From contig JAGBGE010000004.1 in the NCBI GenBank assembly GCA_017936125.1, positions 1 through 21,977 of the forward strand: a DNA stretch of 21,977 nucleotides, given 5' to 3'. The notes under the pieces were generated by a model that did not search any database, was not told the origin of the DNA, and saw only the letters and a program-made list of their open reading frames with translations. Origin of the DNA: Clostridia bacterium. GTDB lineage: Bacteria > Bacillota_A > Clostridia > Oscillospirales > CAG-272. Each line of letters opens with the position of its first letter. Position 1 is the stretch's first letter. Shown in pieces: positions 14,863-21,777 of the stretch. A program made the translations under genes and the position numbers.

Positions 14863-17121
14863 TTATTCAGCGTCTGCCTCTGCCTTAATGGTGTACTTAA
14901 CAGTTCTGAAATCAATGTAATCAACACCGTCGATAGTCTCATACTTAGACTCTCTGTGGCTGTGACCGTGATCATCATTCATCTGAATGTTAGTGCTGGT
15001 GAGGTAGTAGAAGAGCTTATCAAACTGGAAGTATGCGCGAAGGTTGATCTCGCCGTAGTCGCCTACAAGCTGTCTGTAATATGCCTTACCAACTTCCTTC
15101 TTGTAATCTCTGATATACTTATCGTCGATGATGAACTTCTTTGCTTCCTCAAGAGCGTTAGCCTTGTTCTCCTCAGCCTGCTCCTTAGCTTCAGCGATCT
15201 TATCTGCTGCTGCATCACCGTAGGTCTCCTCGTAAGAATGCTCGTCAACCTCGTATGCGCCTGCATCAATATCCTGCTGAATGTAGCTGGTCATTACCGC
15301 AAGAGCGTCTGCCTCGCAAGCCTTTGCTACAACGTAGATCTTCATAATAGGCTCGATATAAGCCTTAGCCTTAGCCTCGATAGCACCGTCGATCTTATCC
15401 TCGGTGTTTACGTTAAGCTGCTTCATAATGTAAGCATTGAGGTTCTCGTAGGTGTCGTAGTTGCTAACGGTAGTACCGGTAGTGCTGTCTGTGGTAGTAG
15501 TGCCCTTATAGTACTCGTACTCGTAGGTATCGTAGATGTGATTCTTGTACTCCTTAACGAGCTTCTCGGGATAGTAGTTAACCTTAACGGAATTCTGGAT
15601 AAGCTCCCAAACCGCGATCTCAACGCTCTCGGTGATGTGAGAATCGTAGGTTTCCTTAAGAGTATGGTAGGTGTCCTCGCTATACTCCTTAACGATAGCA
15701 TCGCTGGCGGACTCCTCACCCTTTACAGCAGCGTCGATCTTTGCGTAGATCTTCTTTGCCTCTGCCTTCTGAAGATCGTTGTAAACCTTCTTGGCAGCAT
15801 CTATAGTTTCCTTCTGTGCGGTTGTGGGGCTGCTTCCGCCTTCCTCAACTGCCTTCATATACTTGTCGTATGCCTTCTTGAGATCGGACTCGTCCTTATA
15901 GAACTCGTTGTCCTCTTCCTCAGCATCATAAATGCTTACGATATCTGCTACGAGCTCGGGAAGCTTAACGCCATCGCATACGTAACCGTCATCCTCGAAT
16001 ACCTCGAAGGACTCCGCAGTGATCTTAGCACCGGTGGTAATCCACTCGAGAATATCGGAAGCCTTGATCTCCTCTGCCGCAGGAACGGTAAGAGAATATA
16101 CGGGATATACGTAGTAGGTAAGCTCCTTATCCTTAAGATTTACCTTCTCCGCACCGCTGGGACGGCAGTTGTCGGGGGTAACGTTCTTATCGGTAGTGTA
16201 GGTGTACTTGAAGGTAGCGATAGCCTGACCTGCGCTCATAACCTTGTAAAGAATCTTAACGTTAGAGTATGTGTAGGTAACGCCGTCGATTTCAACGTCA
16301 AAGCTGGTGCTGTCGTCAACCTTGATAGCTGTGCTGGAATCAATGTTAGCGCCGATAAGCTTAGAAGCGAAGGCATTAGCCTCGTCAACGTCTACAGCCT
16401 CGTATACTGCGCTCTCGGTAACGGTGGTCTCAGCGCCATCATCCTCAACCTTCTTGAAGGAACGGCTGTAGGAGATAACAACTCTGTCACCTGCCTTAAC
16501 CTTGATAGCCTCGTCAGCTGCTGCCTTGAGCTCATCCTCGGTAGCCTCTGCATTCTCTGCCTTGAGAGCATCCTGAGCATCGGTCTTGAGCTGAGTAGCA
16601 TTCATCATGGAATAAACGTAATCTGCAAGATCAGCGTCAGCTACAAGATTCTTCTTGATAAGCTTCTTGATCTCGTCTGCATCCTCGTCCTCAACGTCAA
16701 TGCCGCCAAGCTCGATAACGTGAGCAGCCTTGGTAGAGGAAGCGGTTATAGACTTCTCATCCATCTCGGAGTAGAAGTAAACGTTGTTATCTGCGTCAAC
16801 AGCATAGTAAACGTAGTAAAGAACGTCGCCTGCGCCGATAGCGCCGGACTCATTCTTATCCTCGTCTGCTGCGGCAGCGATAATAGCGTCTGCAATCTTG
16901 TCATAAACGGCAGCAAGCACCTTCTTCTGTCTGGTTGCCTCGTTGGTGGTAAAATCGCCATCCTCAATCTCGAGAGAAGCAAGAGCCTTCTTGAACTCCT
17001 CATAGTTGAAGTCTGCGTAATTGCTGAGGTCCTCTTCCGCAAAGTTGAAGCTGCCACAGCTTGCAAGCGAAAGAACGGACATAACAACAACAAGAACTAA
17101 AGCAATAATTCTCTTTTTCAT
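14863..17121 (-). CDS. Large acidic lipoprotein, degenerate trigger-factor-like paralogue
   Basis: The chosen start (ATG ending at 17121) gives 752 residues with a lipoprotein signal: MKKR, a hydrophobic core and lipobox SLASC with Cys22. The mature chain is rich in Ala, Asp, Glu and Lys. It matches the membrane-anchored protein at 12596-14305 in order: GDVLYYVYYAVDADN (99-113) and VIELGG (135-140) at the FKBP start, VEIDGVTYTYSNVKI (276-290) in the shared insertion, ELTYYVYPVYSLTVP near 333-347, and VKVNYYPEKLVKEYKNHI in the helical arm. The PGFE loop of active FKBPs is lost, so catalysis is doubtful while chaperone-like binding is possible. A low-complexity Thr run and a His-rich DDHGHSH near the C-terminus are unusual. 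The gene has no TTA, CTA or TCA codon over more than 700 codons, which hints at high expression. Confidence 0.8.
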   Translation of the reverse strand: MKKRIIALVLVVVMSVLSLASCGSFNFAEEDLSNYADFNYEEFKKALASLEIEDGDFTTNEATRQKKVLAAVYDKIADAIIAAAADEDKNESGAIGAGDVLYYVYYAVDADNNVYFYSEMDEKSITASSTKAAHVIELGGIDVEDEDADEIKKLIKKNLVADADLADYVYSMMNATQLKTDAQDALKAENAEATEDELKAAADEAIKVKAGDRVVISYSRSFKKVEDDGAETTVTESAVYEAVDVDEANAFASKLIGANIDSSTAIKVDDSTSFDVEIDGVTYTYSNVKILYKVMSAGQAIATFKYTYTTDKNVTPDNCRPSGAEKVNLKDKELTYYVYPVYSLTVPAAEEIKASDILEWITTGAKITAESFEVFEDDGYVCDGVKLPELVADIVSIYDAEEEDNEFYKDESDLKKAYDKYMKAVEEGGSSPTTAQKETIDAAKKVYNDLQKAEAKKIYAKIDAAVKGEESASDAIVKEYSEDTYHTLKETYDSHITESVEIAVWELIQNSVKVNYYPEKLVKEYKNHIYDTYEYEYYKGTTTTDSTTGTTVSNYDTYENLNAYIMKQLNVNTEDKIDGAIEAKAKAYIEPIMKIYVVAKACEADALAVMTSYIQQDIDAGAYEVDEHSYEETYGDAAADKIAEAKEQAEENKANALEEAKKFIIDDKYIRDYKKEVGKAYYRQLVGDYGEINLRAYFQFDKLFYYLTSTNIQMNDDHGHSHRESKYETIDGVDYIDFRTVKYTIKAEADAE

Positions 17122-17129
17122 GTCTTTCA

Positions 17130-17134
17130 TCCTT
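17130..17134 (-). promoter_or_regulatory. Ribosome binding site that decides the lipoprotein start
   Basis: AAGGA on the minus strand lies 8 bases before the ATG at 17119-17121. Two in-frame ATGs further upstream (ending at 17130 and 17139) lack such a site, and only the 17121 start gives a normal MKKR signal peptide. Confidence 0.75.
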
Positions 17135-17188
17135 AACATTTTATTTTTTTCATCTTCGCGCACAGCGCGTTTAAGTTGAGCAGAAACT

Positions 17189-17217
17189 ATTATAGCATAC
17201 AAAATCGAAAATTGCAA
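17189..17217 (-). promoter_or_regulatory. Promoter of the lipoprotein gene, extended -10
   Basis: Minus strand: TTGCAA (17212-17217), a 17-base spacer, TATAAT (17189-17194) preceded by TGC (extended -10). It leaves a leader of about 60 nt. The open frame upstream of 17121 runs through this promoter, so that part is not coding. Confidence 0.87.
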
Positions 17218-17271
17218 ATGTTTTTTGATTTTTTTATAATAAATTTATAATTTTTTCTCAATAAGCATAAA

Positions 17272-17302
17272 AAAGCCGCATTTTCGCGCATAAAAGCGCT
17301 TT
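17272..17302 (-). other. Hairpin with T-run between divergent promoters
   Basis: On the minus strand AAAGCGCTTTT pairs imperfectly (two single-base bulges) with AAAATGCGGCTTT, followed by further T: a terminator-like shape with no minus-strand gene upstream. A TGG-extended TAAAAT lies just upstream at 17313-17318. The rest of the gap 17122-17431 is AT-rich and holds only the two flanking promoters. Confidence 0.4.
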
Positions 17303-17370
17303 CAACTGTGCAATTTTACCATATTTATATTTATATTTTTAATTGAAACAGCATAAAAACAATTTCATAC

Positions 17371-17399
17371 TTGACAAAAATCTCTTTCCGTTGTATAAT
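17371..17399 (+). promoter_or_regulatory. Promoter of trpS, full consensus
   Basis: TTGACA (17371-17376), a 17-base spacer, TATAAT (17394-17399): a perfect match to the sigma-A consensus. The leader is only about 25 nt. Confidence 0.92.
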
Positions 17400-17431
17400 T
17401 TTTTCATAAATAATCAAAAGAGGACGTATCA

Positions 17432-18427
17432 ATGCTTGCTGACAAGAAAATAGTTTTCTCGGGAGTTCAGCCCTCGGGAAACCTTACGATAGGAAATTAT
17501 CTCGGCGCTATCAAGAATTTTTCGAGATTCTCCGAGGAATACAAAACCTTTTACTGTGTAGTTGACCTGCACGCTATAACCGTAAGACAGGTGCCTGCCG
17601 AGCTTCGCCGCAGAACCTATGAGACTCTTGCGCTTTATATGGCTTGCGGTCTTGACGAGAAGAAGAATACTCTTTTCGTGCAGTCGCACGTGCCTGCTCA
17701 CGCAGAGCTTGGCTGGATTCTCGACTGCTATACTATGTTCGGCGAGCTTTCCCGTATGACGCAGTTCAAGGACAAGAGCGCGAAGAACGCGCAGAATATC
17801 AACGCAGGTCTTTTCACCTACCCATCGCTTATGGCGGCGGATATTCTGCTTTATCAGACCGACGTCGTACCCGTAGGCATCGACCAGAAGCAGCATCTCG
17901 AGCTTGCCCGTGACGTAGCTATGAGATTCAACCAGGTTTACGGTGACACCTTCACCGTTCCCGAGGGATATATTCCTACAGATACAATGAAGATTATGTC
18001 GCTCGCGGAGCCGAACTACAAGATGTCGAAATCGGACACCAATCAGAACGCAGTAGTCTACATTCTTGACTCAAAGGACGACGTTCTTCGCAAATTCAAG
18101 AAGGCGGTTACCGACTCCGAGGCGTGCGTAAGATATTCCGAGGACAAGCCGGGCGTATCCAACCTCATGACAATTTACCGCGCATTCACAGGCAAGAGCT
18201 TTGAGGAAATCGAGCGTGAGTTTGACGGCAAGGGCTACGGCGACTTCAAGATGGCTGTCGGCGAGGCTTGCGCAGACGGACTCGCTCCTGTTAGAGATGA
18301 GTTCGCTCGTCTTATGGCAGACAAGGCGCACCTTGAGGCAGTTATGAAGGCTGGCGCTGATGAGGCAGCCTACTATGCTCGCAAAACTATGTCAAAGGTA
18401 AGAAGAAAGATAGGTTTTGTAAACTAA
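17432..18427 (+). CDS. trpS: Tryptophanyl-tRNA synthetase
   Basis: This class I synthetase charges tRNA-Trp. At 331 residues it has the compact bacterial length. The ATP-binding HIGH-type motif appears as PSGNLTIGNYLG (T19-I-G-N22) and the KMSKS loop as YKMSKSD at 197-201. The Trp-pocket regions DLHAITVR, MFGELSRMTQFKDKS and PVGIDQKQHLELARD are well conserved, the last being the usual GxDQxxHxxxxRD. The ATG follows AGAGGA 7 bases away. Expression comes from a consensus promoter with a short leader, so there is no T-box or Trp-dependent attenuator. The gene ends before a hairpin; maf follows. Confidence 0.98.
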   Translation: MLADKKIVFSGVQPSGNLTIGNYLGAIKNFSRFSEEYKTFYCVVDLHAITVRQVPAELRRRTYETLALYMACGLDEKKNTLFVQSHVPAHAELGWILDCYTMFGELSRMTQFKDKSAKNAQNINAGLFTYPSLMAADILLYQTDVVPVGIDQKQHLELARDVAMRFNQVYGDTFTVPEGYIPTDTMKIMSLAEPNYKMSKSDTNQNAVVYILDSKDDVLRKFKKAVTDSEACVRYSEDKPGVSNLMTIYRAFTGKSFEEIEREFDGKGYGDFKMAVGEACADGLAPVRDEFARLMADKAHLEAVMKAGADEAAYYARKTMSKVRRKIGFVN

Positions 18428-18445
18428 ACATTACAAATATTAGCA

Positions 18446-18488
18446 AAAAGCGATTGTTTTGAGCCTCACGGTGATAGCAGTCGCTTTT
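18446..18488 (+). terminator. Terminator of trpS
   Basis: An 11-bp stem (AAAAGCGATTG with CAGTCGCTTTT, one G-U pair) encloses a 21-base loop that contains a small TCA/TGA hairpin. It is followed by ATAAAAGTTTTTTT. The T-run touches the ribosome site of maf (GGAG at about 18502), so some read-through may feed maf, for which no separate promoter is evident. Confidence 0.75.
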
Positions 18489-18511
18489 ATAAAAGTTTTT
18501 TTGGAGTTTTT

Positions 18512-19081
18512 ATGAAAATCGTTCTGGCATCAAAATCACCGAGAAGAAAAGAGCTTCTTAGTGAGTTAATTAAGGATTTTGAGATAATTACAAAGGAAGT
18601 TGACGAGTCATTTTCTGATTATATTCACCCGCGAGAGGGAGTCGAGATTCTTGCCGTAAGAAAGGGTAAAGCAGTTGCCGATGAGCTTTCGGGGGATACT
18701 CTCGTTATTTCCTCGGATACACTCGTTGAGCTTGGCGGTATACCGCTAGGCAAGCCGGCTGACGAGGCAGAGGCGATTGATATGCTGACCAGCCTTTCGG
18801 GCAAGGCACATAACGTGCATACAGGCGTAGCGGTGCATTACAAGGGTAAGGTTTACAGCGGAGTTGCAACTACTGCTGTTTATTTCAGAAAAATAAGTCA
18901 AGATGAGATAATTGAGTACGTGAAAAGCGGTGACCCTATGGACAAAGTAGGCGCGTACGGCATACAGAGTGGCGACGGAAAATTCGTCGAGAAAATCGAC
19001 GGTGACTACGACACAGTCGTTGGACTCTCGATGAATCTCGTGAAAAAACTGATAGATGACGTAAAAAGGGGACTCAATTAA
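18512..19081 (+). CDS. Maf-type nucleoside triphosphate pyrophosphatase
   Basis: Maf proteins hydrolyse dTTP, UTP and modified pyrimidine nucleotides to the monophosphate, cleaning the pool; in Bacillus Maf is linked to septum control. The 189 residues have the usual length, with LASKSPRRKELL (5-16), the catalytic region VISSDTLVELGG (65-76, with Ser where Ala is common before Asp-Thr), LGKPADEAEA, and the C-terminal DKVGAYGIQSGDGKFVEKIDGDYDTVVGLS that defines the YhdE-like branch. The ATG has GGAG 5 bases upstream. It lies 84 bases after trpS with a hairpin between, and its own terminator overlaps its stop codon. Confidence 0.94.
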   Translation: MKIVLASKSPRRKELLSELIKDFEIITKEVDESFSDYIHPREGVEILAVRKGKAVADELSGDTLVISSDTLVELGGIPLGKPADEAEAIDMLTSLSGKAHNVHTGVAVHYKGKVYSGVATTAVYFRKISQDEIIEYVKSGDPMDKVGAYGIQSGDGKFVEKIDGDYDTVVGLSMNLVKKLIDDVKRGLN

Positions 19082-19092
19082 GAGTCCCTTTT
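19065..19092. terminator. Bidirectional terminator overlapping the maf stop codon
   Basis: GGGACTC and GAGTCCC with a 6-base loop containing the TAA stop, extended by a G-U and three A-T pairs, with T-runs on both sides (CCCTTTTGATTTT on plus, CCCCTTTTTAC on minus). It serves maf and the convergent esterase, whose stop is at 19104. Confidence 0.87.
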
Positions 19093-19103
19093 GATTTTAC
19101 AAA

Positions 19104-20174
19104 TTATTTTTTAACCTGCGAGAAGAGCCAGCTTTCAAGTGAGGGATATGCGCTTCCGTCACCTGCGAAGGTGATAGCCTTATCCCAGATGTTGTGGCCG
19201 GAGCCGGTGTAGGTGTAGAAAATAATATTATTACCGCCTGCCGCGACTATTGCGTTATACATAGCCTCTGTACCTGCGTAAGGAACCGCGGTGTCCTTCG
19301 TGCCGTGGAAGGTGTAGATGGGAATATTCTTGAGCACGTCTATCTTGTCGGTAGGACCGCCGCCACACATAGGAACTGCCGCAGCGAAGAGCTCGGGATA
19401 ACGGGAAATAATATCCCACGTACCGAAGCCGCCCATAGAAAGACCTACGACGTAGATCCTGCTCGAGTCGATATAATCATAGCTTGAATACTCCTTGATA
19501 AGCTCCGCGACTGCGTGCAAGGGCTTGCTCTCGGGAACGTTGCTTTGCACGTAGTTACCTGCTGTCCAGGGAGTTTCCACCCACTTGTTCGGGTCGTTGA
19601 CGTCAGAGTTCGTGTTGCCGCCCGTGGAGCTAGGGCACTGCGGAGCGATAATAACCGACTCTGCCCACTTACCCGTCTTATTTACCTTGAGAATTGCGTT
19701 CTTGATCTGCCACTCGTTGTTGCTGCCACGCTCGCCTGCACCGTGGAGAAATAGAACGAGAGGACGCTTGTCGCTTTCCTTATCGAGATCCGCAGGCTCA
19801 TAGAGGCAGTAATTGAGAATATATCCGTTATCAATATAGGTCTGCTTATCAAATCCCGTTTCGGAACGGACAATCACAGACTCCGGTGTAATTTCCTTCG
19901 TTCCCGCCTTATCTGAGAAAAGCTTACCGCAATTACACTTATAATAGGACTTATTGCCGTGTACAGCATACTGCGCAAGCTTTGACATCACGTATACAGG
20001 CTTGTGAACGTGATCGTCCGCAACGTCATTATCTTCAGAACTTTGAGGAGGATCCGGAGGAACATTGTTACCAAACATACCGGTAATTTCACCGATAATG
20101 CTGCACGAGGTCATAGTCAGCATTATGCACACGAGCAAAAATGCCAGAATTTTCTTCATATTAGTCTTTAACAT
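19104..20174 (-). CDS. Lipoprotein alpha/beta-hydrolase, esterase/depolymerase type
   Basis: The 356 residues (ATG ending at 20174, AGGAG 7 bases upstream; a GTG one codon earlier is less well spaced) start with a lipoprotein signal and lipobox MTSC (Cys24). An acidic Pro/Ser-rich spacer and a small module with YYKCNCGKLFSD (Cys80, Cys82) follow. The catalytic part is an alpha/beta hydrolase of the polyhydroxybutyrate-depolymerase/feruloyl-esterase-like group: LFLHGAGERG at 141-150 (oxyanion hole), nucleophile Ser246 in GLSMGGFG, Asp294 in GTKDTAVPY and His327 in SGHNIW. It is likely a cell-surface esterase acting on polysaccharide esters or other external esters; the substrate is inference. 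It has its own promoter and no linked carbohydrate genes. Confidence 0.9.
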   Translation of the reverse strand: MLKTNMKKILAFLLVCIMLTMTSCSIIGEITGMFGNNVPPDPPQSSEDNDVADDHVHKPVYVMSKLAQYAVHGNKSYYKCNCGKLFSDKAGTKEITPESVIVRSETGFDKQTYIDNGYILNYCLYEPADLDKESDKRPLVLFLHGAGERGSNNEWQIKNAILKVNKTGKWAESVIIAPQCPSSTGGNTNSDVNDPNKWVETPWTAGNYVQSNVPESKPLHAVAELIKEYSSYDYIDSSRIYVVGLSMGGFGTWDIISRYPELFAAAVPMCGGGPTDKIDVLKNIPIYTFHGTKDTAVPYAGTEAMYNAIVAAGGNNIIFYTYTGSGHNIWDKAITFAGDGSAYPSLESWLFSQVKK

Positions 20175-20201
20175 CACTTTTCTCCTTATGTTTTTTTATT
20201 T

Positions 20202-20230
20202 ATTATAACATATTTTAATTATAAAGTAAA
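20202..20230 (-). promoter_or_regulatory. Promoter of the lipoprotein esterase
   Basis: Minus strand: TTTACT (20225-20230), a 17-base spacer, TATAAT (20202-20207) preceded by TGT (extended -10). It is divergent from the nth promoter. Confidence 0.78.
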
Positions 20231-20249
20231 GTAAATATATCTAAAATAC

Positions 20250-20279
20250 TTGACAAATTGCTTTTTCGTAGTGTATAGT
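20250..20279 (+). promoter_or_regulatory. Promoter of nth-rnmV
   Basis: TTGACA (20250-20255), an 18-base spacer, TATAGT (20274-20279), about 32 bases before the nth start, which has a GAGG ribosome site. Confidence 0.78.
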
Positions 20280-20310
20280 TTAACTATAAAACCAAAACAC
20301 GAGGCGCAAA

Positions 20311-20973
20311 ATGACTAAAGCGGAAAAGAAACGTCGCCTTTCTCTGATAGTAGAAAGGCTAAAGGAAATATATCCCGAGGCGGAATGCGCTCTGCACTAT
20401 GGCGGTGACCCCTGGAAGCTGCTCGTTATGGGCAGACTCTCGGCTCAATGCACCGATGCGAGAGTGAATATCGTATGCGAGGAGCTCTTCTCACGCTTCC
20501 CTACCGCTGAAGCTATGGCAGAGGGCGATATTTGTGAAATCGAGAGAATCGTCAAGCCCTGCGGTCTATACAGAATGAAGGCGGATAGCATCAAGGCGGC
20601 ATCAAGAATGCTGGTAGAGGACTTCGGCGGAGCACTCCCCGATACTATGGACGAGCTGCTGCTCTTCCCCGGTGTCGGCAGAAAGATAGCAAATCTTCTG
20701 CTCGGTGACATTTTCGGCAAAGAGGCTATCGTCTGCGATACGCACTGTATCAGAATCTGCGGAAGGCTCGGAATGTATCCCGAAAAGGAGAAGGACCCGA
20801 CCAAAATCGAGAAAATTCTGCGTGAGCTGATAGATATGAAGGAAGGCAGTGACTTCTGCCATCGCATAGTGCTTTTCGGCAGAGAAACCTGCACGGCGAG
20901 ATCACCTATGTGCGATAATTGTCCGCTCTCAGACCTATGCTTACATAAGGAGAAGCTAAATGGAAAAAATTAA
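20311..20973 (+). CDS. nth: Endonuclease III (DNA glycosylase/AP lyase)
   Basis: Nth removes oxidised pyrimidines from DNA and cuts the abasic site. The 220 residues contain LSAQCTDARVN (43-53), the helix-hairpin-helix LFPGVGRKIANLLLGD with catalytic Lys125, the second catalytic acid Asp143 in VCDTHCIRICGR, and the iron-sulfur loop Cys194-x6-Cys201-x2-Cys204-x5-Cys210, which is the exact family spacing. LFPGVGRKIAN instead of the common LPGVGRKTAN, and an unusual number of extra cysteines (for example 47, 56, 75, 84, 142, 146, 150), are small departures. It is first in a two-gene unit and its last 14 bases overlap the start of rnmV, implying translational coupling. Confidence 0.96.
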   Translation: MTKAEKKRRLSLIVERLKEIYPEAECALHYGGDPWKLLVMGRLSAQCTDARVNIVCEELFSRFPTAEAMAEGDICEIERIVKPCGLYRMKADSIKAASRMLVEDFGGALPDTMDELLLFPGVGRKIANLLLGDIFGKEAIVCDTHCIRICGRLGMYPEKEKDPTKIEKILRELIDMKEGSDFCHRIVLFGRETCTARSPMCDNCPLSDLCLHKEKLNGKN

Positions 20974-21559
20974 AATCTCTCTCCCCATAATAGTTGAGGG
21001 ACGATATGACAAAAGCACTCTATCGGGCTTTATCGACGCGACGATAATCACCACGGGCGGCTTCTCTATATTCAATAATAAGGAAAAGCAAGCGCTTATC
21101 CGCAGGATAGGCGAGGGTGGAATAATAGTCCTGACCGACTCCGACGGCGGCGGTAAGCAGATACGCAAATTTCTCGCAGGAATACTACCGAGCGACAAGA
21201 TACACAACCTCTACATACCGAAAATTGAGGGCAAGGAATCGAGAAAAAGAAAGCCCTCTGCAAGCGGAAATCTCGGTGTTGAGGGAATGGAAAAGGAAGT
21301 TCTGCTTCGCCTGCTGGAGCCCTTCAAAAGCGACGCAAAGCCTCAAAAAGACTATAAAATGCTAACTAAAGTTGACTTTTATGAGGATAAACTGACAGGT
21401 TACGATAATTCATCTGAGCGTCGCCGCGCTCTCTGCGACTTATGCAATCTACCCGACAATATGACTCCCAACGCCTTGCTTGAAGCTATGAATCTGCTCT
21501 ATGGCTACGATGAGTATAAAAGGCTGGTTTTGCAAATTGATGATAAAAAAAGCCTTTAA
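20960..21559 (+). CDS. rnmV: Ribonuclease M5 (5S rRNA maturation, TOPRIM)
   Basis: RNase M5 trims precursor 5S rRNA on both sides, assisted by ribosomal protein L18, in Bacillota. The 199 residues fit the family. The N-terminal TOPRIM fold shows the catalytic Glu13 in IIVEGRYDK, ITTGGFSIFN, and the metal-binding Asp60/Asp62 in VLTDSDGGGKQIRKFL. The central KIEGKESRKRKPSASGNLGVEGM matches the conserved RNase M5 segment before the C-terminal domain. The ATG lies inside the nth gene (14-base overlap) with AGGAG 7 bases upstream. In many relatives rnmV sits beside tatD and ksgA instead; here its partner is nth. No 5S gene lies in this window. Confidence 0.92.
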   Translation: MEKIKISLPIIVEGRYDKSTLSGFIDATIITTGGFSIFNNKEKQALIRRIGEGGIIVLTDSDGGGKQIRKFLAGILPSDKIHNLYIPKIEGKESRKRKPSASGNLGVEGMEKEVLLRLLEPFKSDAKPQKDYKMLTKVDFYEDKLTGYDNSSERRRALCDLCNLPDNMTPNALLEAMNLLYGYDEYKRLVLQIDDKKSL

Positions 21560-21566
21560 CATAAGG

Positions 21567-21597
21567 AAAAGACTCCCTTAACGCAAGGGAGTCTTTT
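21567..21597. terminator. Terminator after rnmV, usable in both directions
   Basis: A perfect 13-bp stem (AAAAGACTCCCTT with AAGGGAGTCTTTT) with a 5-base loop starts 8 bases after the rnmV stop. The plus reading ends in CTTTTGTCTG and the minus reading in CTTTTCC. Confidence 0.9.
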
Positions 21598-21705
21598 GTC
21601 TGTCAGTGCTTTGATATTTTAGACAAACCGGAATTCAGTTTGGAAAATATTTTAATCATTCAATTTTATAGTACCTGTTTCACCTTATTCATAATGCTAA
21701 GCCAC
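21567..21705 (-). ncRNA. Candidate small RNA of about 140 nt
   Basis: A minus-strand transcript is bracketed by a good promoter (21712-21740) and the shared hairpin at 21567-21597. It has no ORF longer than eight codons. A second internal stem is possible around 21623-21641 (CAAAC pairing with GTTTG, extended past one mismatch). The sequence resembles no RNA family I can name. It could also be an untranslated remnant of the gene on the right. Confidence 0.4.
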
Positions 21706-21711
21706 ACTCGC

Positions 21712-21740
21712 ATTATAGCACAGAAACCGCAGAAAATCAA
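21712..21740 (-). promoter_or_regulatory. Minus-strand promoter inside a hairpin
   Basis: Minus strand: TTGATT (21735-21740), a 17-base spacer, TATAAT (21712-21717) preceded by TGC (extended -10). It points towards 21567, where no protein gene lies on that strand. Confidence 0.6.
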
Positions 21741-21754
21741 TCTGCGGTTTCTGT
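21720..21754. repeat. 14-bp perfect inverted repeat, possible terminator
   Basis: ACAGAAACCGCAGA and TCTGCGGTTTCTGT with a 7-base loop. It lies 23 bases beyond the 43-residue ORF and most likely ends that transcript, although the T-run in that direction is poor. A 12-bp palindrome TTTTCCGGAAAA (21756-21767) lies beside it. Confidence 0.6.
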
Positions 21755-21777
21755 ATTTTCCGGAAAACTCTTTTTTA

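Noticed and set aside
14956..17100. 714-codon open frame on the plus strand opposite the lipoprotein gene
   Set aside because: It is in codon register with the lipoprotein gene, has monotonous Leu/Val/Asn/Ser composition, and has no ribosome site or promoter. The sense protein has a lipobox, signal peptide and promoter.
17122..17431. T-box or other riboswitch before trpS
   Set aside because: The consensus promoter sits about 33 bases before the start codon, leaving no room for a structured leader in the main transcript.
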